From: Sialis fuliginosa
Taxonomy: Eukaryota > Arthropoda > Insecta > Megaloptera > Sialidae
Reading direction: 5' to 3'
Length of the DNA stretch: 64,000 bases
NCBI GenBank assembly: GCA_961205875.1
Contig: OY540811.1
Coordinates: forward strand, 23,429,248-23,493,247
Position 1 is the stretch's first letter; each line of letters starts with the position of its first letter. Both the position numbers and the translations under genes were made by a program. The notes beneath the pieces are model-generated. The model made no database searches and was not told where the DNA came from. It saw nothing but the letters and a program-made list of their open reading frames with translations. Positions 1 through 16,220 of this stretch are shown one piece after another.

Positions 1-513
1 AGTATAAGGAAAAATGATTGACTAAATCGGTTTTAAAAAAACATGTTTGCCTCTATTTTGAAGTCGGTTAAAAATGTCACCGATTTCACATCCTTGGTTT
101 ATATTCCCTAGTTCGACCGTACAACTTTTACCGATCGATAATGAGAAAATTTTTCTTATCCCTAGTTTATATTTTTATGTTATTCAATTTTATTAAATGG
201 CGGTAAATTCAAATTTGACATTCTACATTAGCGCCACGATTTCATTGCTTTTAACATTGCGTGGTAGAGTATAGAATTAAATACCTTTTAAAATGATGTG
301 AACATTAATGACAACTTTAAATTAATTGTTGAAGTAAATGCCTGTCAAAGTACATAGGCAATTTTGAAATAATTATTATTTTTAAATTTATGCTTGATTG
401 AAGGGCTTATAAGATAGTTTAAATAAAAAAATTAAAATAAAAAAATAGTGATGTACTACTGGGTATGTGTTTTTTAAAATTTTTAACATGTTAAATGAAT
501 AAATTATTTTCAG
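1..513. other. Intron of simj (3' part)
   Basis: AT-rich sequence with no coding signal and no repeat that I can recognise. It ends in a T-rich tract and an AG at 512-513 that serves as acceptor for the first simj exon in the window. The upstream simj exons lie before base 1. Confidence 0.6.
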
Positions 514-3783
<3,270 letters not shown>

Positions 3784-4170
3784 TCAGCTTCTCCGGCTGT
3801 GTGAATAATTGTGTGAATTCATTTTTTACGATCATAGTGCGGTCACTCTCCTATATACAATTTTATGATGTGAAGTCTTCAGAGTCAGCGGAGGATTTCT
3901 GAAGTATACATTGAATGTATTCATATGTATTGAATGGTTTTTAAATATATTTTGTAGTTTAATTATTATTTCCGATAATTAAATAACGAATGTAAAATAA
4001 TTAAAAATATTGCGGGTTTCGATTTAAATTATGTATTTTTTTCTTTACTGAATAATGAAAACAGTATGTTTTCTATGTAGATTTATGTTTTTTTTTTTAA
4101 CAAATTTCAGAAATTAATGATCACATTTTGTTAATATAATTTTAATAGACTTCGACGTACGATAAATAAA
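3784..4170 (+). other. simj: simj 3' UTR (minimum extent)
   Basis: Non-coding sequence after the simj stop. The first well placed AATAAA is at 4165-4170 and others follow (for example near 4230), so the true polyadenylation site cannot be fixed and the UTR may be longer. Confidence 0.45.
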
Positions 4171-6695
4171 GTCAGTTATTATTTATCTTATTTCATATAA
4201 AAATAGTTAAATGTTCAGGTTATAGATTAAATAAAATATTTATTTATGAGATAATCTGAATTACCCATAAATTGAAATTATCTGGTCATTTATAAAAAAG
4301 AATAAACATTTTCCAGTCTGTTTTTGTAACTTATAAAGTTAATAAATATTCATATTCATTCATAAATAGTGAACGTAATATTTAAATAAATATTGCTCTT
4401 AATGTGCTAACTGTCAAGAAAGCTACACAATACTAAAATATTTTCTATTCATGTATTTAGGTATATAATATTTTATTTCACATGAAAATGTTTTTTCGGT
4501 CTAATATTATATTTTTGTTTATGTATATAAAAATGTATTATATTTATAAATATTTTTTGAGACGGCAGTTACTGTTAAAAGCAAAATTGAAACTGTTTTT
4601 ATGTCAAGTCCTTGTTGTGATGATACATGTCTTACTAGGGCTACAAAATCAGACTGTGTAACCAGTGTTATGTTTTGCCCGTGTTCAATATTGTACTGAT
4701 GTAGAAGTCTGTCTGATTCTCATTCATATTAAGTGAATGCTCAATATTGTTGTATATACCGTGGGTATTCAATGAACACCCCGAGTATCTTACTAGGTTA
4801 GAATTTAGGTAATGCTGTGTGGTTGTTGGGTTATGTGAACAGATATCATTTTATTTTTCATTTTTGTAAGGTAGTCGCAACAGTTTAAGTGAAATGACCA
4901 TTTTTTTGTTATTAAGCCGAGATGAGGAACATTTATTTGAATATCAGACCAAAGTTCTTTTAGATTATTTTAGGTTGAAAGAAACCGAATTTTTAGTTTT
5001 GTTTTTGCAAAGGAATTAATTTTTAACATCCGACACGAGGCCCTAGAGGCTGCTGAGTTCAGATAGTCATTTTTGTTTAAAACTCACGTAGATTTCAAGT
5101 TCTTGTATCAGAAAATCATATGAGATCATTTTTAGGACTCTAGTTCTAAGAACTATGATAAATATTAATAATATAAAAATTAAATTGTTTTTTTGAACAT
5201 TAAGTACTTGTCAATTACAAATAATAATTAAATTTTACTTACATTAAAAAAATGGCATAACCTAATATTGCAACAAAAAAATTACGTAAGTACTCTGAAA
5301 TTTCAAATCGTTTGTACTAAATTGATAATTCGCAGATCACCGAACAAGTACGTTGGTAATTAAAGGTTAAAATAAGTAATTTTTTGACTACATTTGATTT
5401 TTGGCACCTAAAAATTTTGCTCATTGGTGATTCATGTTCAATAAATTTATTTTTAATCAATATCGTAAGATGTAAAAACACAAATATTCAATAGACTACA
5501 GGTTCCTCACCTTAGTATAGAGACTTGTTATGTACAATTTAACATCATAATATTTATATTCATAGCTGTCATATTTTTTTTAATTCTTGTTTTGTGACAT
5601 GATGACAATCATGACATTTATCTGTATGCGGAAAATGATGACATAAGTTATGGTTTTTTTATGCGGTGATGAAAATATTGTGATTTAAAATGATGAAAAC
5701 AGGCCTTTATAAGTATTAATTCAGATAACTGTTCAGAAATAGGGCTCCACCTAAAACACTCAAAAAGGTTTTTTTAAGTCTTCATGCTTAATTAAATAGA
5801 CATTTAACATGTATTTATGATTAATTGTATTTGTCAACATCATTTAAAAGCAGTAATGTTGCGCTAGCTTTATTGAATCATTTCTTTGTCCTCCCCATCT
5901 TGAAATTAGTATTGGAAGCATTTTGGGGGTGGAGTCTCACTTCTAAATAATTACCATAATTGTTTGAACATAAAATGGTGAATGCCAAAAAAGTTGCTAC
6001 ATCAAAATATATTTTTTATTTTGGCCAAGCAACTTTATATGTTCTACAATTTCTTAGGTTTTTTCAAACTTACAAATGTTGGAAATATTTATGATCGACT
6101 GTTGTTTCATTTCATTGTAGAAATTGAGCAACGTGATAGTATTTTTATATATGCTGACAAATAGTCAATTGGTTGGCTGCACTTAATGATTATGAAAATA
6201 TTTCTATCATTTGTATTTGGGTTAGTTTATTTTTATAATATGGCATATGCAGCAGTAATTTGCAATATAATTATAATTGTTATCAGTATTGTGGTATATG
6301 ATATAATTTCAATAGAGCAGCAGAGATAGTTTTGACCAAAAACATTTAATTTCTGTGTTCATGCCATGTTCATATTTCTGTTGACTGGGTACCTACAAAA
6401 CAGACTAGTACCAAATTTTTAAACTTAATTTAAAAAGCACTGTGGGTACTATTTACTAAACAAAAAATTTTGTGGAGGAGGGGTAATTTTTAGCAGTACA
6501 CAATTTAAAAAAAAACGATATAAAACTTATCTTATTAATCAAAATTTTTGATGTATGTATATTTTTGATTGGTTTTTTATTGTCAGGCTATAAATTTAAG
6601 TAAGATGAAACACATATGTGACTGCTCATGGGGAAAAAGATCTTATCTTTACTCAGATCAAAAACAGCAATTTTTTTGTTTTCATCTACCAAATA
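4171..6695. other. Intergenic or extended 3' UTR, no gene seen
   Basis: AT-rich, T-skewed sequence with many stops in all frames. I see no coding segment, RNA gene or clear repeat. Confidence 0.5.
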
Positions 6696-7178
6696 CAGTA
6701 GGGTTTCTTTACGCGGATTTTTTTATGCGGATTTGAAGTTACATGGTGCGATTTTTTATGAACGTTTTGTTATTATTAAAATCTTGGTTTAACAGGATTT
6801 TGCACCACACAAACGGTACCGAATTGTATTTTCACATAGTGGTGATAATTTTGATGAAAAAATATAAAAATATTGTTACTTTTCAATAAAATTAAATAAA
6901 TAAAATTGAGAAATAAACTTTTTTATTTTAAGTTTTATATCAATTTCTTTCAGATTTTCGAACTATGATTTTTTTTAGACATTATTATTTTTGTGAATTT
7001 ACAGATACTTTTTTATGCGATTTTTGGCTTATTTTATTTGATTGATTTGGTTTTACATGGTTTTAGAAAATTATGAAACATATCCCTAATTTTGCAATAT
7101 AAACAATGTCTTTTTGTGCGATTTTTGATATGCGATTTGCTGTGGAACGTACCTACGGCATAAAAAGAGACCCTAATG
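6696..7178. mobile_element. pogo-like MITE (CAGTAGGGT ends)
   Basis: The left end CAGTAGGGTTTCTTTACGC and the right end, read inward as CATTAGGGTCTCTTTTTATG, are inverted repeats. Each is flanked by TA (6694-6695 and 7179-7180). The 483-bp interior has scattered 'atgcgattttt' units that repeat the subterminal motif, and no ORF. Structure fits a Tc1/mariner-pogo non-autonomous element. Confidence 0.7.
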
Positions 7179-7889
7179 TATACTTTACCTTGAAAAAAAC
7201 GAAATATACATTTATTTCTTGATTTTCCTAAAAATTTTACTGGGTAGAGAAAAGGTTATTTTTTTTTATTAAATAATTTTATTTTTACATGTATGTTATG
7301 TATTGTAAGATACTACTGCATATGCAAATATAATTTTGTGAAAATTATGGTCATATTTACTGATGTTGTGAAAAACATCACTACAAATATTTAACATTTT
7401 CGAAGGAAAAAAAAATGTTAACTATATTTTTGTTGCAAAACAATAAATTTTTGAACTTAATAATGTATGTCTGTATAATATATTGATGAAACATTTGTTT
7501 TAATTAAGAGTAAACTGTAATTGTTATGGAGATAATTTTAGCACAACAAGAAGCACATTATTATTAAATATTTACATTTAAGTTGGCAGTTGTGTTAACA
7601 CGATTAAAATTAAAAAAAAAATTAAAATAGACCAATTTTAAAGAATGATTTATAATATGATTATATTTTTTTCATGGTATGTGAGAAATGTTTATAATAT
7701 GAATGTAAGTTATTTTTATGTTACAGCAACAGCTTGACATTAGGAAAAAAATTTAGAAACAAGTCATCGAATGCTTTTATGTACAGTGATTGTTTTTATG
7801 ATACCGATATTGAATTTTGAATGATTTATGGCAATACACTATGTGAATTTTAAAATAAAATCTTTTGATTACAATGTTGGTTTTTATTT

Positions 7890-8110
7890 GTATCTAACTA
7901 GCAACCCACCTGCGGCTTTATCCACACATATGTTTTTACAAACATTCATATCCATACTATTCATACCATTCCATACTATCAATGTGTTTGTCTGTTTGTT
8001 ACCTTTTCACGACTAAACCGTTGAACCGATCTTGATGAAATTTGGTAGCGTTCTGAATTTTGCGCAACCTGTTTTATCGACTATTACAACACATCTGTGA
8101 CCTCAGACAG
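7890..8110 (+). repeat. LINE-type tail fragment
   Basis: Starts with a relic of the dispersed 'actagc..cgcggctt' unit (here reading ctagcaacccacctgcggct) and contains 'ttgaaccgatcttgatgaaa', a phrase common in insect non-LTR retrotransposon remnants. It lies next to the reverse transcriptase fragment at 8290-8590 but on the other strand, so the two may be separate insertions. Confidence 0.4.
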
Positions 8111-8289
8111 CTCCTGTTTTATTAGCGCATGGTAAATTCCCGCTTGATTTTGCCGGAATTTTTAAATTTTATTATTACTCTATACTAAGAAATAATAAAT
8201 AATATACGTTATTTTTGTTTAAAAAATCAAACATAAATATAATAATTATGATACAAAATTTTATAATTTTTTAAAAATATTTGAAGTAA

Positions 8290-8590
8290 CAATTTTTGAT
8301 AAAGCTTTGATACAAAGTTGGACAGTAAGCTAATTGGTCTATAGGATTTTACGTCTTCTAGATTTTTCCCTGGTTTCGGAATGAATGTGATTTGTGCTAC
8401 TTTCTATTGCTCGGGGAAATAACCCTGTGTTAAAATGGCATTGAAGATAAATGTTAGAATTCTGATGCTACTTTTGGAAGCTCAATATTTTTCCTTTGAT
8501 AAGATCGTATACGATTACTTCGTCAATTTTGAGTTTTTTAACAGGTAAGTCTAGTTGCAGAGGTGATTCTAAAAATTCAAGTATCGATTT
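8290..8590 (-). pseudogene. Decayed jockey-type LINE reverse transcriptase fragment
   Basis: Read on the minus strand this gives recognisable reverse transcriptase blocks: a degenerate 'LPVKKLKIDEV..LIKGKIL' segment, then 'FNTGLFPRAIE', then VAQITFIPKPGKNLEDVKS with YRPISLLS directly after. The IPKPGK and SYRPISLL motifs are diagnostic of the N-terminal fingers of non-LTR (jockey superfamily) reverse transcriptases. An in-frame TAG and at least one frame change interrupt it, and the catalytic YADD region is absent. It is a short dead relic of an endogenous retrotransposon. Confidence 0.8.
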
Positions 8591-8981
8591 TTTCCTCTTC
8601 TATTGAAGTTGTGCTTTGAAAATATTGTAATACATTTTGCAAGATGAATTTCTGTGGCCTTTCACTATTACTTATTTCTTAACCAAATGCATCCATCATT
8701 TCATAACACAAATACAGTTTTTTAACATTTTGTGCAGCATAAGTATGATTGTAATTGAAAAATTAAGTGATCTTAAAAAATAATTACATTTTTTTATAAT
8801 AATAATGAGTCATATCAAATGGAACAAACTTGAACAGTTGATCGAGAAAAATATTTCAAGAAAAAAAGTTTATATAAACATGTGTCCGGAAATTCTTCGC
8901 AAGGGAGCTACATACTCAAATATTTTGTCTAAAATTAGTTTTTTTATAACATTTTGAGAACCCATTGTGATACAGTTATAT

Positions 8982-9035
8982 TTTATAATCGGTTTAGTAT
9001 TAAACACGTATTAATAATACTAAACCGATTATAAA
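8982..9035. repeat. Perfect 21-bp hairpin
   Basis: Arms 8982-9002 and 9015-9035 are exact reverse complements (core ATCGGTTTAGTATTA) around a 12-nt loop. It lies in intergenic DNA with no gene beside it. It could be a collapsed pair of transposon ends. Confidence 0.85.
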
Positions 9036-9150
9036 AAGAAAGATCGAGTGAAAATTTTGAAATCGGAGAACAATTTTTATCAAAAAATGATCGGAAAACT
9101 TTTCGTATTTTCGATAATAAAACAACTCATAACAAAGATACAACGCATTT

Positions 9151-9330
9151 TATTCATTATTGAATAAATATCACAATTACCATGGAAAACTAAAATATTT
9201 TTGTTAGTCAGCCAAAACTACAACAATCAGTTGAGTGCATAATTGCATTTAAGTCAAGTAAGCTTTGGAAAAAAGAATGGTTGATGTTTAAAATTTTTAT
9301 ATTTATTAAAATTCATTGTTAATGTATTAC
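9151..9330 (+). repeat. Dispersed repeat E, copy 1
   Basis: Shares a long diverged stretch with 26895-27070 in the same orientation, including TTATTCATTATTGAATAAA at the start and AAGCTTTGGAAAAAAGAATG near the end. No terminal structure is visible, so the class is unknown. Confidence 0.65.
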
Positions 9331-9449
9331 AGCAATGCTGGCTTTAGGGAGGGATGATTACTCGGGGTGCCAGTTAAGAAGGGGCGGCGGACGGCCACAG
9401 AGAAAAACTTGAAGCTTGAATTCTAGTAGAATAGTAGGGATTCTTTTAT

Positions 9450-9565
9450 CTATACAAAATACCATCTTCTCTATTGCGAATTTGTCTAAATGCTGTTTGT
9501 GATTTGTAATGTTTGTAATTTCATTCGATCGAAAATAACGTATGATACCTATACGAAGCTGTTAA
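9450..9565 (+). repeat. Dispersed repeat F, copy 1
   Basis: Contains ACCATCTTCTCTATTGCGAA and the neighbouring TTTGTCTAAATGCTG, which recur in reverse complement at 16975-17095 inside a hAT-like element. This is therefore probably a detached fragment of the same hAT family. Confidence 0.65.
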
Positions 9566-10000
9566 AATTAGAATAGGTATATTATTTTATTAAAAAGAAG
9601 CCAATACCGGGGTATAATCCAAGACTGGCGCCAATACTTTATTTTACCTCATGTGAAATATACCTTCCTAACTAAGCAGTTCGCAGAATAAACATTAAAA
9701 TTGAAAAATTGGCATTATTATAATGAAGGTATTTTTTATATTCAAATATCTTTAAAACGTCAAAATTGAATTTTAGATTTATTTTATTTGATACTAAAGG
9801 TGCCAAGACTGCCAAACAGTCATGTGGACAGGTCATGTAATAGATTTGAATGCTAGCGTCAAGTGAAAAAAGCTGAACTGAGATGTTACTAATTTCGAAG
9901 AGGTAATTATCAATTAAAATTATTAAGAAACATTATTTCTTCGCTTCGATGGGCTAATTAAAATGCAAATAAATCACTATAAAATCAGGATAGTCGTCAT

Positions 10001-10460
10001 TAAATTACATACATGCGTTGACGTCGCATTTTTACCGTTCGCTATCACTCCATAGAACCAACGAAACAGAACATTAAAATTGGTCACACGAGCGTTAGCA
10101 TGAAAATGAATTTTAATAGTACGAACGCATTGGAAGTTTTTCGCCACGCGTGTTTAAAAATGCAATCAGCGAAAGGCGCGGGCGGCTAAAAACTGCGCGA
10201 TGAAAAACCACCCGTGTGTCGTTATCTTATTGTTAGTGAAGTTTCGACCCTTAAAATATACGATACTGAAGTATTAGGACATCTGGAAATTATAATTGAC
10301 AATTGCATTTTCATGCCTTGCAAATCAAAATGTTTGCCGTGTTTTTTGATCTTTTTATTTAGAAGATGACGCGTGTACACGAGAGATAAAAAATATGTGT
10401 CACCTTTTTAAAATTTCGCGCAGCAATACATTTGCTGTGCGTGTGCACCTGAAAAAAATC
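10001..10460. other. CpG-rich block downstream of the transporter gene
   Basis: Unusually rich in CG dinucleotides for this window (for example gcgttgacgtcgc, gcgcgggcggc, ccacgcgtg, gtgtgtcgttatc). No ORF of useful length. The position just 3' of the transporter makes a promoter for it unlikely. A CpG-rich MITE or an antisense regulatory region are the main options. Confidence 0.4.
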
Positions 10461-10529
10461 TTGAAAGTGAAGTGAACTAAAGTGACCAAAGAACACGGCA
10501 GTTAAAAAACGATATATATTTCCTAGATC

Positions 10530-10556
10530 TTTATTTAACTAAATTTTCTTTTTATT
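10530..10556 (-). other. Polyadenylation signals of the SLC22 gene
   Basis: On the minus strand two AATAAA hexamers lie at 10551-10556 and 10530-10535, about 17 and 38 nt after the transporter stop codon. The 3' UTR would be very short. Confidence 0.55.
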
Positions 10557-10572
10557 ACAGTAATAAATTCCA

Positions 10573-13500
10573 TTAAACTTTACTTTCTATTATATCTATA
10601 TCTTCAGTAGAACTCAAAGTATATTCTTTAGTGCGGGCGAGTTCAACTGGTAGAGCACAACAATTGTTGAAATGAAGGCCTTGTTTTTCACCATCTTCTA
10701 AACTTTGAGGTAACGATTTACCGAGTGTTTCAGGCAACATTAGGCTACATAATCCACCAACTACCAGTAGAACACCCATTATTAATAATGGAAGAATAAG
10801 CATGTCTTCTCCCTAAAAAAATATTTTTAAAGGTAAAGAATAAGGAGAAAAAATTAACGTACATTTGAGTGGTTGGAATTTTTGGACTCAAAGGATCATT
10901 GAATATTCGTCGTGGTTTAGTTTTTTTAATGTTTTTGTTAATATACTTACCAAATAGTTGACTAGAGGAATAAATATTGGCCCTAACATTCCTATAACGG
11001 AACTGATGCTCATTCCTAATCCTCTGACGACAGTTGGATAGATCTCAGACGCCATTAATGGGAGTACAACAAATGATGATGATATGCCCATTTTACCGAC
11101 ACAGTACAAAGCTAGAGTGATCACCCAATCTAAGAAAATAAACAATGAAAAATAAAGTTTCACATATTGTTGTAAAAACTAGCTATTATTAAATTACTTA
11201 TTGTTGCTTGTTCTTGGTAATTCAAACATTTCATTATTGTTACAATATTATTTTTTACAACAGTTGAAAATTAAATACATAGATTACAAATAAAATAAAC
11301 GAAAGCAGCTTTAATTTCACCTTTTTCGATTTTCTTATTTTAATTTGAATACTGTGTTGAATATTTAATTTCCAAATTTGTTCTTATTTATCTTATTATT
11401 ATTTTTATCATGTTGCTTTAGTTCTTTAATGATTTAGCCAGGCCCCTCTTTCCCACTGGGCACGCAGGGCACGTGTCCAGGGCCACGCGATCGATAGGGG
11501 CCTCCAGATCACCAAACGATAACCGATATTTATTACCGAAAAACATATTTATTTCGAAAAAATCAAACGATAATGACATTAATGATTGACTACAATACCT
11601 ACTTGCTTATTAGCTTTTGTATGCGCGAAGCTACTCTACTCTACCGATTTAAGCATGTTTAGATAAATTTAACTATATAAAAATACAATTTAATGATAAT
11701 AATATACTAATTACCTACACTGTTTTAAAGAAAAATCATCTGTGAACTAGTTTTTCATATACTTAATTTTTGAAGTGAAAATTTCTTTAGCACTAACCTG
11801 TGAATGCTAAAAGAGTTACTTTCGTGGATTATATTATATTATCTATTCATTTAATGTGACTGTAAAGAAATAAACATAAATCTAGAACCTTGCTTATCTA
11901 CTTTCTTTGTCTATCCTAACAAAATAGTGCTTTGTCAAGGTCATAGGAGCCCCATTATCCTAATGTGCCCAGGGCCTCCAATAGGTTAAAGGTGGCCCTG
12001 GATTTAGCTAATAAATAAATAAATATAAACTGACCGTTTTTGACAAGGAAAGTTGCAAGACAAGCGGTTCCTCCAATAACCATACTAACGCAAAGAGTCC
12101 ATCTTCTACCCCACCAGTCCATAGCTGGCCAAAGAAATACGTAAGTTGGTAATTCCACAGCGCCGGCTAAGAAAAAATTAAGAAACTCATCTCCACCCAA
12201 AGCTGGAGCATAATAAGATAACCCTACATAGACGCTTGTATTTGTGAACCAGATAAAAGTTATTATTAACGTTTTCATTCGCAAGTTAGGTGTGCGGAAT
12301 AAGTCGAATACACCATAATTGTTAGATTCGTGTTTAGCAGTTGTTAGGTCTTCGTCGTATTTCCGTTTCAGTAAAACCATGTAATTGGCAGGAAGTGTTT
12401 TACCATTCATTCTATATAAAAAAAAAAATACAAAAAGTTAAGCACAGTTATCGTGGTTCGTTAAAACTTAGAGCTTTTTCAATCTATTACTGTTTAGTAC
12501 AAATTTTGGTAACTTTTGAAATAGTAAAATAAAAAAATTTGATATACTTGGCCATTTTGCTTAAAACTTTTTCAGCCTCTTCGAATCTTCCTCTGGCTAG
12601 TAACCATCGTGGGCTTTCTGGTAATTTCCACCAATATAAAAAAAATGTTATGAATGGTAAAGATGTAGACAAAGCTAATGTCCTCCAATCTCGAATCGCC
12701 CATACTAATATTGCAAGGAGCACAAGTGATATAGAATACGCTATGTTGCTTAAAATGGTACATAGCGTTCTCTTGTTTTTCCCCACTAATTCTATAGCTG
12801 AAATGGATATTTAAATTATATATCGTTTATCTGAACACTCGATAATCCTGTTTGTAAAATCCAAGACGATACGAGAATTTAAAAAATCAACATAATTAGA
12901 AAACTTAAGGTAATGATGAGTTGGAGTTTTTTTGTTATTGTATACATTTACATACCTAAAACGTAAGGAGTACCGAGAATAGCAGGTATTGTAAATCCAA
13001 CACCAAATCGAAATATTAACCACGTTATATAATTATGTGCAAAGGCTGTAGCTGTTCCAAAAACACATTGTATTGCTAAATATATAAAGAATGCAGGACG
13101 ACGTCCTAAGGAATCCTGTAAATTATACATTTATTCAATATTAATTAAGTGTTATTATATTTTATTTTGTAATACCTGAACATATCCGAATATATAATTT
13201 CCTATAAGTCCTCCTACACCAAATATGACTAATGCTAATGTTGGATAATAATCTTTTTCACACACCAAGTTCCACTAGAATAAAACAATTTAATTAAATT
13301 ATTTTCACTGCATATTCGCGCAATTCATAAGTAAATTTTTAAGAATAAACATTCTAAGTACAATTCATTTTATTTAAAAAGTAAGTCCAAATACTTTAGA
13401 GTTTAAACAGCTCTATTTTGAATATTAATGTCGTTTACAATCAACATCAATAAATATTTTGTCCTCAGCACCTCAATTTGTTTTGAAGAGTCGTACAGTC

Positions 13501-14522
13501 ATAATATATGACGTCACATTCATTAAATAATGCATACAATGGATCTTAGCTTCTGGATATGAGCCGCGTTTGTTTTTGTAGAACGTTTCGTCGCATATTG
13601 CAATGGACATCTTCAGAGTTTCTGTTGAAAGCATTTTCAATAGAAGCCAAGATCCATATCAAAATTACCGCGGAAGTCTAAAAGCTTGAATGCGTTTAAT
13701 TGCAAAAATGGCTGTGTATTAATAATTTTAAAGCGAATTTTCCAATGGAAAAAACTGTTTATATTTCTATGATTAGAAAATAATATTTATCATATTATTT
13801 ATCTTAACGATAATATTATTCGATGAGCTTTAAAAATATCTAATATAAAAATAATATATAATTTATTTTAAGATATTCAGTTAAATATCTATAGATATAT
13901 TTATAAATGTTTTTATATGCCTACTTCAGAAACAACAGTAGACGTGTACAACGATTTGTTATAAGTCCATCCAAATTCACACATTTTGATTGAAACTCCA
14001 TCTACAGCACTCCCTAATCCAACCAAGTCTCCTGAAGTCAACAATCCTGTATAATTTTTGTTATACATTGAGCACTCGCTGTAACGCCATACTCCGTCTT
14101 TAAGTTCCATTGGAATGCTAAATAAATTATAGGTTAAAATGTTAGGACACAATAAATACTACTAAACGAGTACATATAGTATAAAAGTTGTAATTCAAAT
14201 CAACGTGTCTTTTTGCTTATTTAATAATTATTTATTAATTAAATAATGTCAATACAAGAAAAAAAAATCACGAAATGAATTATCATATTAGTTCACCAAA
14301 CAAATATCACCTGATGTTTTTTGCTATTCCTGGATTTCTATCGGCCCACTGCTCTAATGGTGGAGGGACTTTACACCAATGCGATACTTGAGCAGCCATG
14401 AAGAGTTGGTCATACGCGTGAAACCCACAAGGAGCAACGGCTGGCAGCAACACAAACCATATCACGATTTGCTGGAAGCGACCCCATTCGCCAATATCGC
14501 TTAGAACGTCGTCCACGTCCAT
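10573..14522 (-). CDS. SLC22-type organic cation transporter (Orct-like), complete, eight coding exons
   Basis: This encodes a plasma-membrane major facilitator of the SLC22/organic cation transporter family. Exons in transcript order: 14522-14311, 14117-13925, 13274-13176, 13115-12956, 12797-12548, 12411-12035, 11129-10951 and 10812-10573. All junctions are GT-AG and keep frame, giving 569 residues plus stop, the usual family size. After a short N-terminus ([18 protein letters not shown]) comes TM1, then a large extracellular loop with several cysteines, ending [14 protein letters not shown] at the exon 2/3 join. The MFS loop signature follows as QDSLGRRP (about residue 168). The family motif [20 protein letters not shown] is near 281-300, and PETLG lies in the last exon. 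The start was chosen because an acceptor (AG at 14524-14525) lies one base before the ATG, implying an upstream 5' UTR exon. A longer in-frame start exists at 14567 but would need that acceptor to be unused. The substrate cannot be read from the sequence. The gene is convergent with simj. Confidence 0.95.
11439..12000. mobile_element. hAT element in transporter intron, perfect 8-bp TSD
   Basis: Ends CAGGCCCCTC and the complement of CAGGGCCACC bound 562 bp. The octamer GATTTAGC is directly repeated outside both ends (11431-11438 and 12001-12008), the hAT hallmark. Subterminal GGGCAC/GTGCCC copies are present near both ends. No transposase ORF. It sits in the intron between exons 6 and 7, ending 34 bp from the exon 6 splice donor. 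Confidence 0.85.
13539..13657. repeat. Inverted repeat in transporter intron
   Basis: ATGGATCTTAGCTTCT at 13539 pairs with AGAAGCCAAGATCCAT ending at 13657 (15 of 16 bp). The segment between is richer in G+C than the rest of the intron. It could be a short MITE; no target duplication was established. Confidence 0.5.
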
Positions 14523-15300
14523 TCTAATTGTAAAAATGTTAAATTGAAAGTATTTTAAGTTGTTCAATGTTATAATTTAATGAAGAATGGTCAAAAGATA
14601 CGGTTTATAGTCAGGGGGCAAGTAATATAATTTTATGACGTAATTCCTGTTTTGAAATAGTGAAGATCATATGATTGCTTTTTAATAATGATTGTATTTT
14701 ATGTTTAGTTAAAAACATCCTTAAATTAGAAAAGATTATTTTTTGTATAATTTAAAAAAAATGATATGAATAGACACACAAAAAGAGATGAGCTGAACTG
14801 AAATAAAGCAAAATATGGAGAATAATTAAAAATGGGTGTGACTGTGTCGGGATGCACAGTCGAGGGAATAACGTGAATATGTAGTAGTGAGGTTAAATAA
14901 AACTCATTGTCAGACTAGTATTGTATTATATAGATAGTTATTTCTTATGATTTGTATGAACATAAAAACAATTAATTAATATTTATAAACAAAATTGTAG
15001 AAATACGAAATTTACTTTTTATTTTTTTATTCAATTTAAAAAACTTTAAAAATTAAAAACGTTTGGTCGTACAGAATATATTCTAATATACTGTTATTTT
15101 TTTCAATTCAATTAATTAATATTTACAATCGCAGTCGTAGAAATCTAAAATTTAATTTTTTGTTGTTTTTATAATATTCAATTTATCACTCATTAAAACA
15201 GATTAAATGTTTACTTGTACCTCGTAGATCTAATCGAGATCTATAATTTGAGACCAAAACCCGCGTGGTAGCTGCTTTGAGTGTCGAGATACACTGATTA
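14523..15300 (-). promoter_or_regulatory. Upstream region of the SLC22 gene with possible 5' UTR exon near 15221-15300
   Basis: The coding start has an acceptor just upstream, so a non-coding first exon is expected. On the minus strand the segment 15300-15221 is G+C richer than its surroundings, and ends CTACGAG followed by GTACAA at 15220, a usable donor. A TTATAA followed by TCAGTG (Inr-like) lies just upstream near 15300. The rest of the interval is AT-rich intron with nothing recognisable. Confidence 0.3.
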
Positions 15301-16220
15301 TAAATTTTCGCTAGCGCGCAAATTGATCTCAGCGCGTTACATCAAGTTTCTGAAATGCCCACCCAGTATCTGGAGTAAAACATTAGACGTTATTCCCATC
15401 AACAATAAAACACAAAAATAATAATCTTGTTTAAAATTCAATACTAAAGCATTTTTATCATTAAATAATAATATTATTAATAATGAGTAAAGCATAAAAT
15501 AAAATTAACATGTTAAGATTCCAAGTTTTATATTTACTTCACCAATCAAAAATATAGACTTCTAAACTACATAATTACTACAACATTACAGTAAACAACC
15601 ACCGACAAAGAAAACATAAAAACATTTAATTCTTTTCCCATGGCATTAGCATACAAAACTAGTAAAACACACACAAAAAACAATATCCAAAGCCAACTTA
15701 CATTCAAGTTACCACGACCACAACTGACCACAAACTAATTGAAATTGTTTTTCTTTAACCTGTTTTAATTATCTTAATTATATTAACTCAATAATTTGTT
15801 TTAATGAATAAGTTCCGCACCTATACATATTAACCACTTTAAGCCACCATTAAATCTCTGCGGGAAGTCCGCTGAAACCTAAGAGCGCTGTGTTCACATT
15901 AATGGACTTGTTCCAGATGAATGATTGAAGGGGATGCGTGTGGAAATTGCAAACTCATAAATTGTATGGCCGCGAACATGTTAATATTTCAGAGTTGCAG
16001 TTTATGACAGTAGTAGCTCTTAAGGGGTAATCAGTTATGGTGAAAATTGTTTAATGGGTTTTTGGAAGAAAGGTACTTTTTTAATAGCCAACAAAGTAAA
16101 AATGTGTTTGAAGAAGTATATTTCAATGGTTGCTTTTTCTTAGAATACTAAATGTTTACAAATATTCCATTACTAGAGACTAAAGACATCTTTGTACCAA
16201 GAAATAAGAAACATTGGTCA
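15301..16220. other. Intergenic, nothing recognised
   Basis: Mostly AT-rich. A slightly G+C-richer patch around 15840-15980 has no ORF, repeat partner or known motif that I can identify. Confidence 0.4.

Noticed and set aside
12487..12814. Plus- and minus-strand open stretches overlapping the transporter
   Set aside because: They are other-frame shadows of the SLC22 exon at 12548-12797, which has the PESPRWLL signature and matching splice phases.
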